Part shown: positions 10,804 through 20,722 of the stretch, one piece after another
Numbering within the stretch: position 1 is the stretch's first letter
Layout of the letters: each line of letters starts with the position of its first letter
From: Ovis canadensis
Lineage: Eukaryota > Chordata > Mammalia > Artiodactyla > Bovidae
Assembly: GCF_042477335.2 (NCBI RefSeq)
Contig: NC_091262.1
Span: forward strand, 41,575,001 to 41,639,000
Length of the DNA stretch: 64,000 nt
Direction: 5' to 3'
Translations under genes and position numbers: made by a program
Notes under the pieces: generated by a model
What the model saw: the letters and a program-made list of their open reading frames with translations, nothing else
Told to the model about the DNA's origin: nothing
Database searches by the model: none

Positions 10804-12805
10804 ACAGATTGCTATTAGGGATATAAAAAGATGCTCAGCATCACTAATTATTACAGACAGGCCTATCAGAAGTCCAGTGAGTAACATCTTACACCAGTGA
10901 GATTTGCCATCTCTAAACATCTCCAAAAGTAAGTTTGGAGAAGGTGTGAAGAGAGGGGACCCTTTCTACACTGTTGTTGGGAGTGTGAAATGGTACATGC
11001 AATAGGGAAAACACTATGGAGGTTCTTAATAAATATAAACATAAAATCACCTGAGGACATAGCAATCCTATCCCTGGGCATCGATCCAGAGAAAGTCAAA
11101 ATTTTTAAAGACAGCGGTTTCCTTGTGATCATGGCCACACTAGGTACCATAGCAAAGACATGAAGCAACCTAGGTGTAGAAGGACGGATGAATAGGTAAG
11201 GAAGAGAGGGTAGATAGACACAAAGCAACATCATTTAGCCATGAAGAAGCAGAGCGCAATGCTATGTCTAGCCTTAGAGAAGAAAGAGATGACCATATCA
11301 AGTGAAGTGAGGGACACAGGGAGACATATTAGTATATGATATTACTTCTAGCTGAAATCTAAAAATGGATATAAATGAACTTCTTTACCAAAGAGAATCA
11401 GTCTCACAAACTATGGTCCCCAGAAAAGAAAGGTGTGGGTGAGGGGAAAAGAGCTGTTTCAGTCTAACATAGGGAGGCTAATATTATAAAAAGAAGCCAC
11501 CAGAAACCACTGTGTAATACAGGAATCCTATTCAACACTCTGTAATATCCTGCACCAGAGGAGAACAAGGGAAAGAACGTATGTACATCTATGTGTAAGT
11601 GAATCTAGTTGCTGTAGATCCAAAATGGAAGAAAAAAAAAAAACAACCCCACAACCTTGTCATTCAACTATATACTCCAATTCAAATTAGGGAATAAAAA
11701 CACAAAAAAGAAAAGAAAGAAAGAATGCTGACTCTTGCCATCAGGCTACAGTAACCTGGCCTGGTGTCACATCCCTGGAGGCTGAGCAAGCTTTGTTCTC
11801 AAGACTGGAGGGTCTCGGGGCAGAAAGAGGTGGGAGCATGTGGCAGGAAATGTGCTTCCTACGATGGGCCTGGAGGGCCTCTTGCTATCTGCATGAGCAC
11901 CCAATCTCCAGATCCAGACGGGCCCACCTGCAGAGAAACCACACATACTTCACCCCCAAAATGGTGGAGCCTCTGGGCTGGAAAAGCTTTGCACGGTCCC
12001 CTGGGCACCATATGTCCCGTAGGCTGGATTTCCCAACTCCAGCCTCTGTCCTTAGGGCTGCCCCACTGACAGACGATAGCACCCTCTGAAGAGAGGTGTT
12101 TCAAAAATTGGAATATGCCCTGGAGATAAAGGGTAAGGGGGAGGAGAAAGGAGACACAAGCCTTGGGTGTTTGGCACAATCTCCTTAGTTGACGATCCAG
12201 GAGCAGAGTTTTCCATAAGACTCATTGGCTGAGCCCCAGAGTTGTGCAGGAAGTAATGCTGTTTCTCAGGACTACTTTCCAGAACAACTTTAAAACAGGT
12301 GCTGTCGGGCTCTGAATATTCACAAGGCCCGGAGGTCTGTAAATGTCACCTGCCCTATATCGGAAGACATGGGAAAGGAATTCAAACAGGGCCATCTTTC
12401 AAGAAGACAATTTCAAGAGGCAAACTGTACTCACTCACGCTACACAAGGTCAAAAAGTGCCGGGAAAGGGTCTCTGCTCACTAACAACTAAGCCCAGGCA
12501 AATCAAAACTACCATGAGAAGTCCCCTCACACAGGTCAGAATGGCCACCATCTAAACATCGACAGAGAATCCGACTGGCAGAGCACGGAGGCAAAAGGGA
12601 GCACTCCTGCACTCTTGGTGTGGATGTAAACGGGGGTAGAAACTATCAAAGCCACAAGGAGGTTCCTTATAAACTAGACATCCAGAAACCGTGAGGTCCG
12701 ACAATCCCACGCCTGGGCTTAGACCCAGAGAAGGTCAGAATTCACAATGACCTGCGCACCCTTCTTTTCAGGGCAGCGCGGTTGACAATGGCCAAGAACT
12801 AGAAT

Positions 12806-13742
12806 TGCTGCTGGCCAAAATCTTGGCTTTCTCTGCTGGGTGAAGCCAGATAAAAAATATGGAGACAGAGTTTGGAGGAAATAGAAAGTGGCTTTGTTTC
12901 TCAGTTGGCAAAGAGGGGAACACAGTAGGCTCAAGCTTCAAGAACTGTGCCCCCCATGAGGAGTTTAGGGGCTCATGTAAGAAGAGGGCTCGCAGTCAGT
13001 GATGAGGAACAAAGGTGACAGGATCTTGATTTCTTCCTCTTGCATTGTTTCAAAGACAGTCATAAACTGGTATCAATTGAGTCTGGCAGTTCGGTGGCCT
13101 TCTTTCTGATGTGCAACTACAAGGGGAAGGGTGTTGCAAGAGTAAACACCAGATAGGGGATGTATTTAGCATAGAGTCAAAGGAAAATAGGTGCAGAGTG
13201 TGGCTCCTGCAGAGTTCAGTTCAGTTCAGTTCAGTTCTGTCGCTCAGTCGTGTCCGACTCTTTGCGACCCCATGAATTGCAGCACCCCAGGCCTCCCTGT
13301 CCATCACCAACTCCCGGAGTTCACTCAGACTCGCGTCCATCGAGTCAGTGATGCCATCCAGCCATCTCATCCTCGGTCGTCCCCTTCTCCTCCTGCCCCC
13401 AATCCCTCCCAGCATCAAAGTCTTTTCCAATGAGTCAACTCTTAGCATGAGGTGGCCAAAGTACTGGAGTTTTAGCTTTAGCATCATTCCTTCCAAAGAA
13501 ATCCCAGGGTTGATCTCCTTCAGAATGGACTTGTTGGATCTCCTTGCAGTCCAAGGGACTCTCAAGAGTCTTCTCCAACACCACAGTTCAAAAGTCAGGG
13601 GGCAGAAAAGCAAACTTAGTTACAGACATGCAGAGTTAGGAGCACTAAAGTAAAAAAAACTAGAAACTTTCAGGCCTGCTCACTGTTTCTTCATCTTTGT
13701 TCTTAAGAAATAAAAACCTCATTCCTCCTTTTTTCCTTTTCA
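12806..13742 (-). mobile_element. Solo LTR of an ERV1-like retrovirus, antisense
   Basis: This sequence matches the LTR at 24,357-24,775 along its U5/R side (for example 'ttgatttcttcctcttgcattgtttcaaag' region near 13,025-13,055). It begins TG and ends CA on the minus strand. No retroviral interior is attached on either side; the L1 continues directly, so it is a solo LTR left by recombination. The polyadenylation hexamer and TATA-like box present in the 24-kb copy are both mutated here. I could not recognise a clean target-site duplication. A Bov-A fragment is inserted at 13,214-13,594. Confidence 0.7.
13214..13594 (-). mobile_element. BovB 3' terminal fragment, antisense
   Basis: About 380 bp of BovB 3' end beginning with four TTCAG repeats. 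It is well conserved, close to the 18-20 kb copy, and encodes the remnant C-terminus of the reverse transcriptase protein on the minus strand. It lies inside the solo LTR, so it is younger than the LTR. Confidence 0.9.
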
Positions 13743-14751
13743 CTGCAACAAATTCAACCAAGATATCCACTGACAGAAAAACGAGGACCGAGTGTTGTAC
13801 CTCTGCACTGGAACACTACTCAGCCGGGAATCAGAACAGAATAAAGCCATTGACAGCAGCGCGGATGGACAGAGTGATTACCATACTCAGTAAAGAAAGT
13901 CAGAGAGAGAGACAAATATCACAGGGTATCACTGACAGTTGTATTCTTGAAATGAATGCAAATGTAGGATATTACGTGATACAAACAGACTCACAAACTT
14001 AGAAAACAAATTTATGATTATGAAAAAAATCTTAGAATTGAGGGATAAATTAAGATTTTGCTAATAACGTATGCTCATTAAATATACCAAACAATATATA
14101 TATCATTAATATAGTTGTTTGATATAATCAACAAATCCATTAAATAGTACAGGGCAGTCTATGGCACACATTTTAATCATTTATATGAGAAAGAGAACCC
14201 CCCAAAGAACTGATAAACGTCTGTGTCTAAGTGAATCAAGTGCCCATACAGCTGAAACAAACACAATATCAGAAATCAATTCTACTCCAAAGTAAATAAC
14301 AATGTCCAGAAAAAGGAAAAGATGAAAGTGGAACATGAAGAAATGCTGCCCCCTTGTGCTGTCTTTTGTAACAGCAACTATAAAAGCGGCACTGATTGGC
14401 ACTTCATATTCCCAAGGACCTGGGGCTGGAAGTAAACAACTACCCTCCCAAAGTCCCCCAGGGGTGGTCACCAAAAAAGAATTCAAAACTGGGCAGATGT
14501 TCAGGGAGCTGATTTCAGCAGGTGCCTTTAACTCACATCCTTTAAGAAAAGTCACATGATGTCACCATCGCTAAATATTAGAGGAATGCAAATCACAACC
14601 GCAAGAAGGAATCACCTCACACCAGTCAGAGCGGCCATTGTTAAACCCTCCACAAATGTTAAATGCTGCAGACGCTGTGGAGGAAGGGGAACCCCCCTCC
14701 TCTGCTGCTGGAAATACAAATTGGTGACAGCCACTCTGGAGGTCAGTGTGC

Positions 14752-15507
14752 TGGTCATTTCCGACGTGCCCAGCTCTAAGCAGCAGTGAGCGGTAGCTGG
14801 AAGCAGGGTCTTAGCTTCCCAGACCGGGAGTCCTAACCACTGGACCACAGGAGCCAGCAGTCAGGGCTAAGCTCCCTTGTCTTGCCTGCCTGGTCGAGGA
14901 TGAATTCAGGTGGGGAGGCAGAAGGTAAAGAGTAAAGTAAAAAGTTTATTGAAAAGAAAAGTACACGCGGAAAGGTGCACAGGCGAGCTCAGAGAGTCGT
15001 GCCTTTGGAAGTTTATATCCTTTATAAGAGGCCAGTTATTCAGGTCTTTGTCTTCCCTCAGGCCAATCATCTTGCTTTGTAAACCTCCCTCCCCCCGGTT
15101 GATTTGTCTCAGGACCCTCCCCTGGGGTGCACACGTAAACCTTAGCCAAGATAGATATTGAAGTGGGAGGCTTCTGGGAGGAGCAAGACTGTTTATGGCC
15201 TGGAATCATCCTCTGACTTTTGACTCCAAGGAGCCTTTCTGCGCATGTGTAGTGTTCTCCCTAATCCTTCACTCAGACAGGGTTTTGCCTCTCTTTGTCC
15301 TTGCCAAGATTATTCCCTGGAGGTGTTTACAGGAGACAAAGACTGGCTACTTACTCTGCTTCTATTGTTACTTCAATTTCTGAGAGCAAACAGGGGGCTG
15401 GTTGTAAATTCCTCAACTGGAACCCACCTAAGTTGCCTCAGGAAATGCAGAGCGGAGGCTGGCTGATTGTGAATTTCCGACCTGGAGCCCATCTATCTCC
15501 TACCTCA
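14752..15507 (-). mobile_element. Solo LTR, antisense, with TATA and poly(A) signals
   Basis: A 756-bp LTR on the minus strand: TG start (plus-strand 'acctca' at 15,507) and CA end (plus-strand 'tggtcattt' at 14,752). On the minus strand a TATAAA-type box lies near 15,021-15,026 and an AATAAA signal at 14,945-14,950, in the right order and spacing for U3-R-U5. The flanking bases are gtgc and ctgc, a weak 4-bp duplication with one mismatch. No viral genes flank it. I do not recognise the family. Confidence 0.75.
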
Positions 15508-15605
15508 CTGCTTCCTTGAACAGTGAAAATGAGAGTGAAATTAGAATATTCCCGAATGCCATACACAAGAATAAACTCCAAATAAGATAAAGACCCCATC
15601 TTAGT

Positions 15606-15797
15606 ATGGCTCAGTGGTAAAGAACCCACCTGTCAATGCCACAGACTTGGGTTTGGATCCCTGGGTTGGGAAGATTCCCTGGAGAACGGAATGGCAACCC
15701 ACTCCAGTATTCTTGCCTGGGAAATCCCATGGACAGAGGTGCCTGGTGGGCTGCAGTCCATGGGGTCACAAAGGAGTCAGACACGACTTAGCAACAG
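15606..15797 (+). mobile_element. Bov-tA SINE, sense
   Basis: tRNA-derived head lacking its first few bases ('tggctcagtggtaaagaac'), then the Bov-A part through 'gacacgacttagcaacag'. It interrupts the L1 beta segment of unit U4. Confidence 0.9.
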
Positions 15798-16053
15798 ATT
15801 TTCAAGATAAAGATCTGAATGTAAGGTCGGATACTATGAAATTCTTGAGGAAAATATAGGCGGGAGAAGCTTTGCCATTCATCGCAGCAAGTTCTTTTAG
15901 GATCCACCTCTTAGAACAGTGAAAAATAAAAATAAGAAATCAGCCCCCAAAGTGTGGCCCCCTCACTCCTTGTCACCAGCCCAGCTATCCTCCTAAGGGG
16001 CAGAGAAGATGGTGCCAGGTGCAGCTGCAGGCACTCTTGCTGCCTGGATGGAG

Positions 16054-16266
16054 TGGTGGTGGTGGTTTGGTTGCTAAATTATGTCCGACTCTTGTGACTC
16101 CATGGACTGTAGCCTGCCTGGCTCCTCTATCCATGGGATTTCTCAGGCAAGAATACCGGAGTGGGTTGCCATTCCCTTCTCCAGGGGATCTTCCTGACCC
16201 AGGGATCAAACCTGTGTCTCCTGCATTGCAGGTAGATTCATTTACCAATTGAGCCACCAGGGAAGC
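16054..16266 (-). mobile_element. Bov-tA SINE, antisense
   Basis: A full Bov-A plus tRNA-like head in antisense, from 'ggttgctaaattatgtccg' to 'gagccaccagggaagc'. Confidence 0.9.
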
Positions 16267-16934
16267 AAGCCCTGCTGCTTGGAGGGGGGTGTTTATAAAG
16301 ACCTCAACCCAGGCATTGCTGGGAAGGGATGGCCGGCTTATCCAGGTCAGCCAATCTTCCTTCACCCATCAGTGGCTCATAGTTGCAGAAAATGGGCCTT
16401 GTTGTGCCAGCCAGGTGCAAGGAACAGAAGTGTGGTCCTGAGGGTCAGGACGGACATGGGGCTGCAGCTCTGGCTTGATTTCTAATAATTTTTTCTGACC
16501 CATGAGTGGGAGAGAATTTCAAGAAGACCTCCTAAGGAGACGAACCCAGGAGTCAGGTGGGTGGAGACAGGGGCCCAGTGCCTGGGTGCAGTGGAAGCCT
16601 CTGGGAGACCTAACGGAGGAAGGGTGCGTAGAGTGAAGCCCAGGGTCGCTGACCTGTCCAGGAGTGTGAGTTGTCCAGATCCTGCTCTGAGGTGCTCAGG
16701 TCCAACTCTGACAAGGAAGAGGGCTGGGGGTGCACTGCAATGACGGCTCTGTGCATGGTTTCTGTGTGCTGAGTCCTGCCCAGACAGGCCCCCTGCCCTG
16801 GGAGGGGTATGTGAATGGGCTACCTCTCTTTGCAACTGGCACAGAGTTGCTTAGGATGCAGATTAAAATCAGCTGAGGGTAGAGGTCGGGAGCAGGGTCG
16901 GGGTCCCTTGGGTGTGGACATGCAGAAGTCCAAC
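16267..16934. other. Unassigned GC-moderate sequence
   Basis: About 670 bp with no repeat family I recognise and no convincing coding frame. It may be part of the retroviral remnant to its right, but I see no motif that shows this. Confidence 0.3.
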
Positions 16935-17359
16935 CTTGCTATGCTCCCCGCATGACATGAGGTGTTGATGCAAGGAATACAGCTGCATTCTGAGGGCCAG
17001 CTGACCAAGAAGATGGCCGATTAATGTCTCCAAATAACCATCTTGTCAGGGCCTGGATGCCAGGTTCTTTTATGAATTAGAGATGGAGGAGGTGAGGAAA
17101 CAAACCAAAAAGGCTGTTAATCTTGCAAATATCTTGTAGAACAAGGGCAAGCCTTAGGCAAGGGATGTGTTAATTTCTTCCTTCATGCTATCCACCGGTG
17201 GACAGGGTTCTGCACAAAGGCACTTTAGTTTAACAGTCAGGTAGAGGGGCAGGATTCTCTGAGGCAGACCATTATGTGTGATTTTAGTAACAAAAGTAAC
17301 AGAGAGCAAGTCTGAGACACAGTTCCAACATGGAGTCAGAAATGGCTTACTCCTGAACA
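16935..17359 (-). mobile_element. Probable ERV1-type LTR, antisense
   Basis: On the minus strand this starts TG ('tgttcaggagtaagcc') and runs to an R/U5 block containing 'ggccatcttcttggtcagc' and 'attccttgcatcaacacctc'. That pattern is typical of class I retroviral LTR 3' regions. The expected AATAAA is replaced by a degenerate 'gaatgcag'. The left edge is uncertain and no duplication was found. Confidence 0.55.
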
Positions 17360-17502
17360 TTCTAAGGTGCAGGGTTTATTGAGATCCTCCCATTGCCCTT
17401 TCCCTCCCCTAGTACCTGGTGCCACTTACCCACCTCCTGTCTCTGGGTTTGCCTGTTTTGGATGTTTCTTTTAAATGGAATCATATAGTTTGTGGTTTTT
17501 CT

Positions 17503-17852
17503 GGGCTGGATGTTGGTGTCCCTCTAAAATTCCCATGTTGAAACCTAACCCCCAAGGTGATGATGTGAGGAGGGGGGGCCTTGAGGAGGTGATGAGGTCA
17601 TGAGAGTAAAGACTTCATGAATGGATTAATACTCTTATGAAAGAGACCCCCAAGGAGCCCCCTCAGCCCTTCCTTCTTGTGAGGACACAGTGAAGACCCC
17701 GCCCCCCACCAAGAACAGAGCTTCACCAGAACCTGACCATCCTTACACCTTCATCTCAGATGTCTGGCCTCTAGATTTGTAGGAAATGCCTATCTGTTGC
17801 TGAAGCCCCCAGCCTTCTGTTTTGCTATGGCAGCCCAAGCATACTAAGACAA
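17503..17852 (+). mobile_element. MLT1-type MaLR LTR
   Basis: Sense MLT1-like LTR. Diagnostic stretches are 'aaaattcccatgttgaaacc', 'ggtgatgaggtcatgagag', 'cttatgaaagagaccccc' and the end 'gcagcccaagcatactaagac'. This is an ancient, placental-wide repeat. Confidence 0.75.
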
Positions 17853-17857
17853 TGCGC

Positions 17858-18225
17858 CCTTTTGCATCTGCTTCTCTTGCTGAGCATCATGTGTTTAAGG
17901 TGCATCCACACTGTAGCCTGTGTCAGAGCTTCACTCCTTTTCATGGCTGAGTCATATTCCACTGTGTGGATGGACTGCATTGTGTGTATCAGTTCTCTGA
18001 TCGCTTGTTGATGGTCTCTTGGGTGGTTTCCTCGTTTCTGCTGCTGGAAATTGCACTGCTGTAAACATGTGTGCACAAGTGTTTGGGTTTACACATAAGA
18101 GTGGAATTGCTGGGTCATGTGCTAACTCCAAGTTTGACATTTTGAGGATCTGCCAGAATGTTTTCCAAATGGCAGTACCATTTCTCATTCCCACCAGTGC
18201 TGTTTGAAGGTTCAAACTTCCCTAA
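17858..18225 (-). mobile_element. L1 late ORF2/3' region, antisense
   Basis: Antisense L1: 'atggctgagtcatattccac' followed by the block usually upstream in ORF2 ('ggaattgctgggtcatgt', 'cattcccaccagtgctgt'). It is diverged and non-coding. Confidence 0.75.
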
Positions 18226-18596
18226 TTATTGTCTGACTAATACAGACACAAATCTGTACCTGTAATCAGTAATCCACAGGGATTATCGGCTTCCTTTCTT
18301 CTGCATACACACAGAAATCTCTGTCTCTGACCCCTACACAGATATGTGTATCTCTAAGAGATACTCCACAGTTTATTGTGCTCCACACAGTCAAAGGCTT
18401 TGGCATAGTCAATAAAGCAGAAGTAGATGTTTTTCTGGAACTCTCTTGCTTTTTCCATGATCCAGCGGATGTTGGCAATTTGATCTCTGGTTCCTCTGCC
18501 TTTTCTAAAACCAGCTTGAACATCAGGGAGTTCACGGTTCACGTATTGCTGAAGCCTGGCTTGGAGAATTTTGAGCATTACTTTACTAGAATGTGA

Positions 18597-18797
18597 AAGT
18601 GAAAGTGAAGTCGCTCAGTCATGTCCGACTCTTTGCGACCCCATGGGGTGTAGCCTACCAGGCTCCTCTGTTCGTGGGATTCTCCAGGCAAGAGCACTGG
18701 AGTGGATTGCCATTTCCTTCTCCAGGAGATCTTCCCAACCCAGGGATCAAACCCAGGTCTCCTGCATTGTAGGCAGACGCTTTACCATCTGAGCCAC
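18597..18797 (-). mobile_element. Bov-tA SINE, antisense, inside BovB
   Basis: Complete antisense Bov-tA from 'gaagtcgctcagtcatgtcc' to 'ctgagccact'. BovB sequence continues on both sides with loss of about ten bases at the insertion point, so no clean duplication remains. It is younger than the 18.4-20.7 kb BovB. Confidence 0.9.
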
Positions 18798-19686
18798 TTG
18801 TGCAGTAGTTAGAGTATTCTTTGGCATTGCCCTTCTTTGGAATTGGAATGAAAACTGACCTTTTCCAGTCCTGTGGCCAGTGCTGAGTTTTCCAAATTTG
18901 TTGGCATATTGAGTGCAGCACTTTCACAGCATCATCTTTCAGGATTTCAAATAGCTCAACTGGAATTCCATCACCTCCACTAGCTTTGTTCGTAGTGATG
19001 CTTTCTAAGGCCCACTTGACTTCACATCCAGGATGTCTGGCTCTAGATGAGTGATCACACCATCGTGATTATTCGGGTGGTGAAGATCTTTTTTGTACAG
19101 TTCTGTGTATTCTTGCCACCTCTTCTTAATATCTTCTGCTTCTGTTAGGTCCAGACCATTTCTGTCCTTTATCGAGCCCATCTCTGCATGAAATGTTCCC
19201 TTGGTATCTCTAATTTTCTTGAAGAGATCTCTAGTCTTTCCCATTCTGTTGTTTTCCTCTATTTCTTTGCATTGATCGCTGAAGAAGGCTTTCTTATCTC
19301 TCCTTGCTATGCTCTGGAACTCTGCATTCGATGCTTATATCTTTCCTTTTCTCCTTTGCTTTTCACTTCTCTTCTTTTCACAGCTATTTGTAAGGCCTCC
19401 CCAGACAGCCATTTTGCTTTTTTGCATTTCTTTTCCATGGAGATGATCTTGATCCCTGTCTCCTGTACAATGTCACCAACCTCCATCCATAGCTCATCAG
19501 GCACCCTATCTATCAGATCTAGGCCCTTAAATCTATTTCTCACTTCCACTGTATAATCATAAGGGATTTGATTTAGGTCACACATGAATGATCTAGCGGT
19601 TTTCCCTACTTTCTTCAATTTGAGTCTGCCAAAGACTGTTTTATTGACTATGCCAAAGCCTTTGACTGTGTGGATCACAATAAACT

Positions 19687-20703
19687 GTGGAAAATTCTGA
19701 AAGCGACCCCCTAACCTGCCTCTTGAGAAATCTGTATGCAGGTCAGGAAGCAACAGTTAGAACTGTACATGGAACAATAGACTGGTTCCAAATAGGAAAA
19801 GGAATACGTCAAGGCTGTATATTGTCACCCTGCTTATTTAACTTCTATGCAGAGTACATCATGAGAAACGCTGGACTGGAAGAAACACAAGCTGGAATCA
19901 AGATTGCCAGGAGAAATATCAATAACCTCAGATATGCAGATGACACCACCCTTATGGCAGAAAGTGAAGAGGAACTAAAAAGCCTCTTGATGAAAGTGAA
20001 AGAGGAGAGTGAGAAAGTTGGCTTAAAGCTTAACATTCAGAAAATGAAGATCATGGCATCCGGTCCCATCACTTCATGGCAAATAGATGGGGAAACAGTG
20101 GAAACAGTGTCAGACTTTATTTTTTTGGGCTCCAAAATCACTGCAGATGGTGACTGCAGCCATGAAATTAAAAGACGCTTACTCTTTGGAAGAAAAGTTA
20201 TGATCAACCTAGATAGCATATTCAAAAGCAGAGACATTACTTTGCCGACTAAGGTCCGTCTAGTCAAGGCTATGGTTTATCCTGTGGTCATGTATGGATG
20301 TGAGATTTGGACTGTGAAGAAGGCTGAGCGCCAGAGAATTGATGCTTTTGAACTGTGGTGTTGGAGAAGACTCTTGAGAGTCCCCTGGACTGCAAGGAGA
20401 TCCAACCAGTCCATTCTGAAGGAGATTAGCCCTGGGATTTCTTTGGGAGGAATGATGCTAAAGCTGAAACTCCAGTACTTTGGCCACCTCATGCGAAGAG
20501 TTGACTCATTGGAAAAGACTCTGATGCTGGGAAGGATTAGGGGCAGGAGGAGAAGGGGACGACAGAGGATGAGATGGCTGGATGGCATCACTGACTCGAT
20601 GGACGTGAATCTGAGTGAACTCCGGGAGTTGGTGATGGACAGGGAGGCCTGGCGTGGTGCGATTCATGGGGTCGCAAAGAGTCGGACACGACTGAGCGAC
20701 TGA
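19687..20703 (+). pseudogene. BovB reverse transcriptase, C-terminal part (open 338 codons)
   Basis: The longest uninterrupted BovB frame in the window. It covers the RT palm after motif A: '[18 protein letters not shown]' (motif B region), the catalytic YADD in '[13 protein letters not shown]', the thumb and the Arg-rich C-terminus ending at 'SRTRLSD'. The endonuclease and RT N-terminus are absent from this frame; part lies inverted at 18,371-19,627. A small deletion and frame break near 19,705 separates it from motif A. The apparent start codon is not the native start. The good state of the frame suggests a comparatively recent insertion, but the truncated, inverted copy cannot make a full protein. 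Confidence 0.85.
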
Positions 20704-20722
20704 ACTGAAGAGATACTCCACA

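Larger units (their letters stand above)
6376..12440 (+). repeat. Composite L1-derived unit, copy U2 (most complete)
   Basis: Alpha (6376-6411 and 7169-7345), beta (7346-7776 and 10818-11640, reaching an L1 3' end with an A-run at about 11,631), spacer T (11,641-12,240) and spacer S (12,241-12,440). Two BovB copies, 6412-7168 and 7791-10,803, are inserted. Removing them leaves a unit of about 2.3 kb. Spacer T here is long and GC-richer; I recognise no gene or repeat family in it. Matches to T in U0 and U5 are clear but diverged. Confidence 0.6.
12441..14555 (+). repeat. Composite L1-derived unit, copy U3
   Basis: An L1 late-ORF2 segment (12,441-12,805), its continuation into L1 3' UTR (13,743-14,329, 'actactcagccgggaatc' onward) and spacer S (14,330-14,555). 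A solo LTR (12,806-13,742) splits the L1. Spacer T is absent. The S copy is the cleanest: 'gaagaaatgctgccccc' through 'gaattcaaaactgggcag'. Confidence 0.6.
14556..15945 (+). repeat. Composite L1-derived unit, copy U4 (incomplete)
   Basis: Alpha (14,556-14,751), then beta (15,508-15,605 and 15,798-15,945), where similarity stops. An LTR sits exactly at the alpha-beta junction and a Bov-tA sits within beta. The shared junction 'ttccttgaacagtgaaaatg' matches 'ttccttgaacaatgaaaatg' in U2. Confidence 0.6.
18371..20707 (+). mobile_element. BovB LINE with 5' inversion (twin priming)
   Basis: One insertion flanked by an exact 15-bp duplication, aagagatactccaca, at 18,356-18,370 and 20,708-20,722. 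The right part, 19,628-20,707, is sense and ends at the BovB 3' terminus. The left part, 18,371-19,627, is the adjacent upstream portion in reverse orientation. The two parts overlap by about 50 bp of BovB sequence around the RT motif 'DYAKAFD'. The left part starts at 'ccacagtttattg', where the target site's own 'tccaca' matches the element, as expected if the target end primed internally on the RNA. A Bov-tA interrupts the inverted part. Confidence 0.95.

Noticed and set aside
19687..20703. 338-codon reverse transcriptase frame as a host gene
   Set aside because: It is the C-terminal part of a BovB element with a clear target duplication, no promoter of its own and a missing N-terminus.
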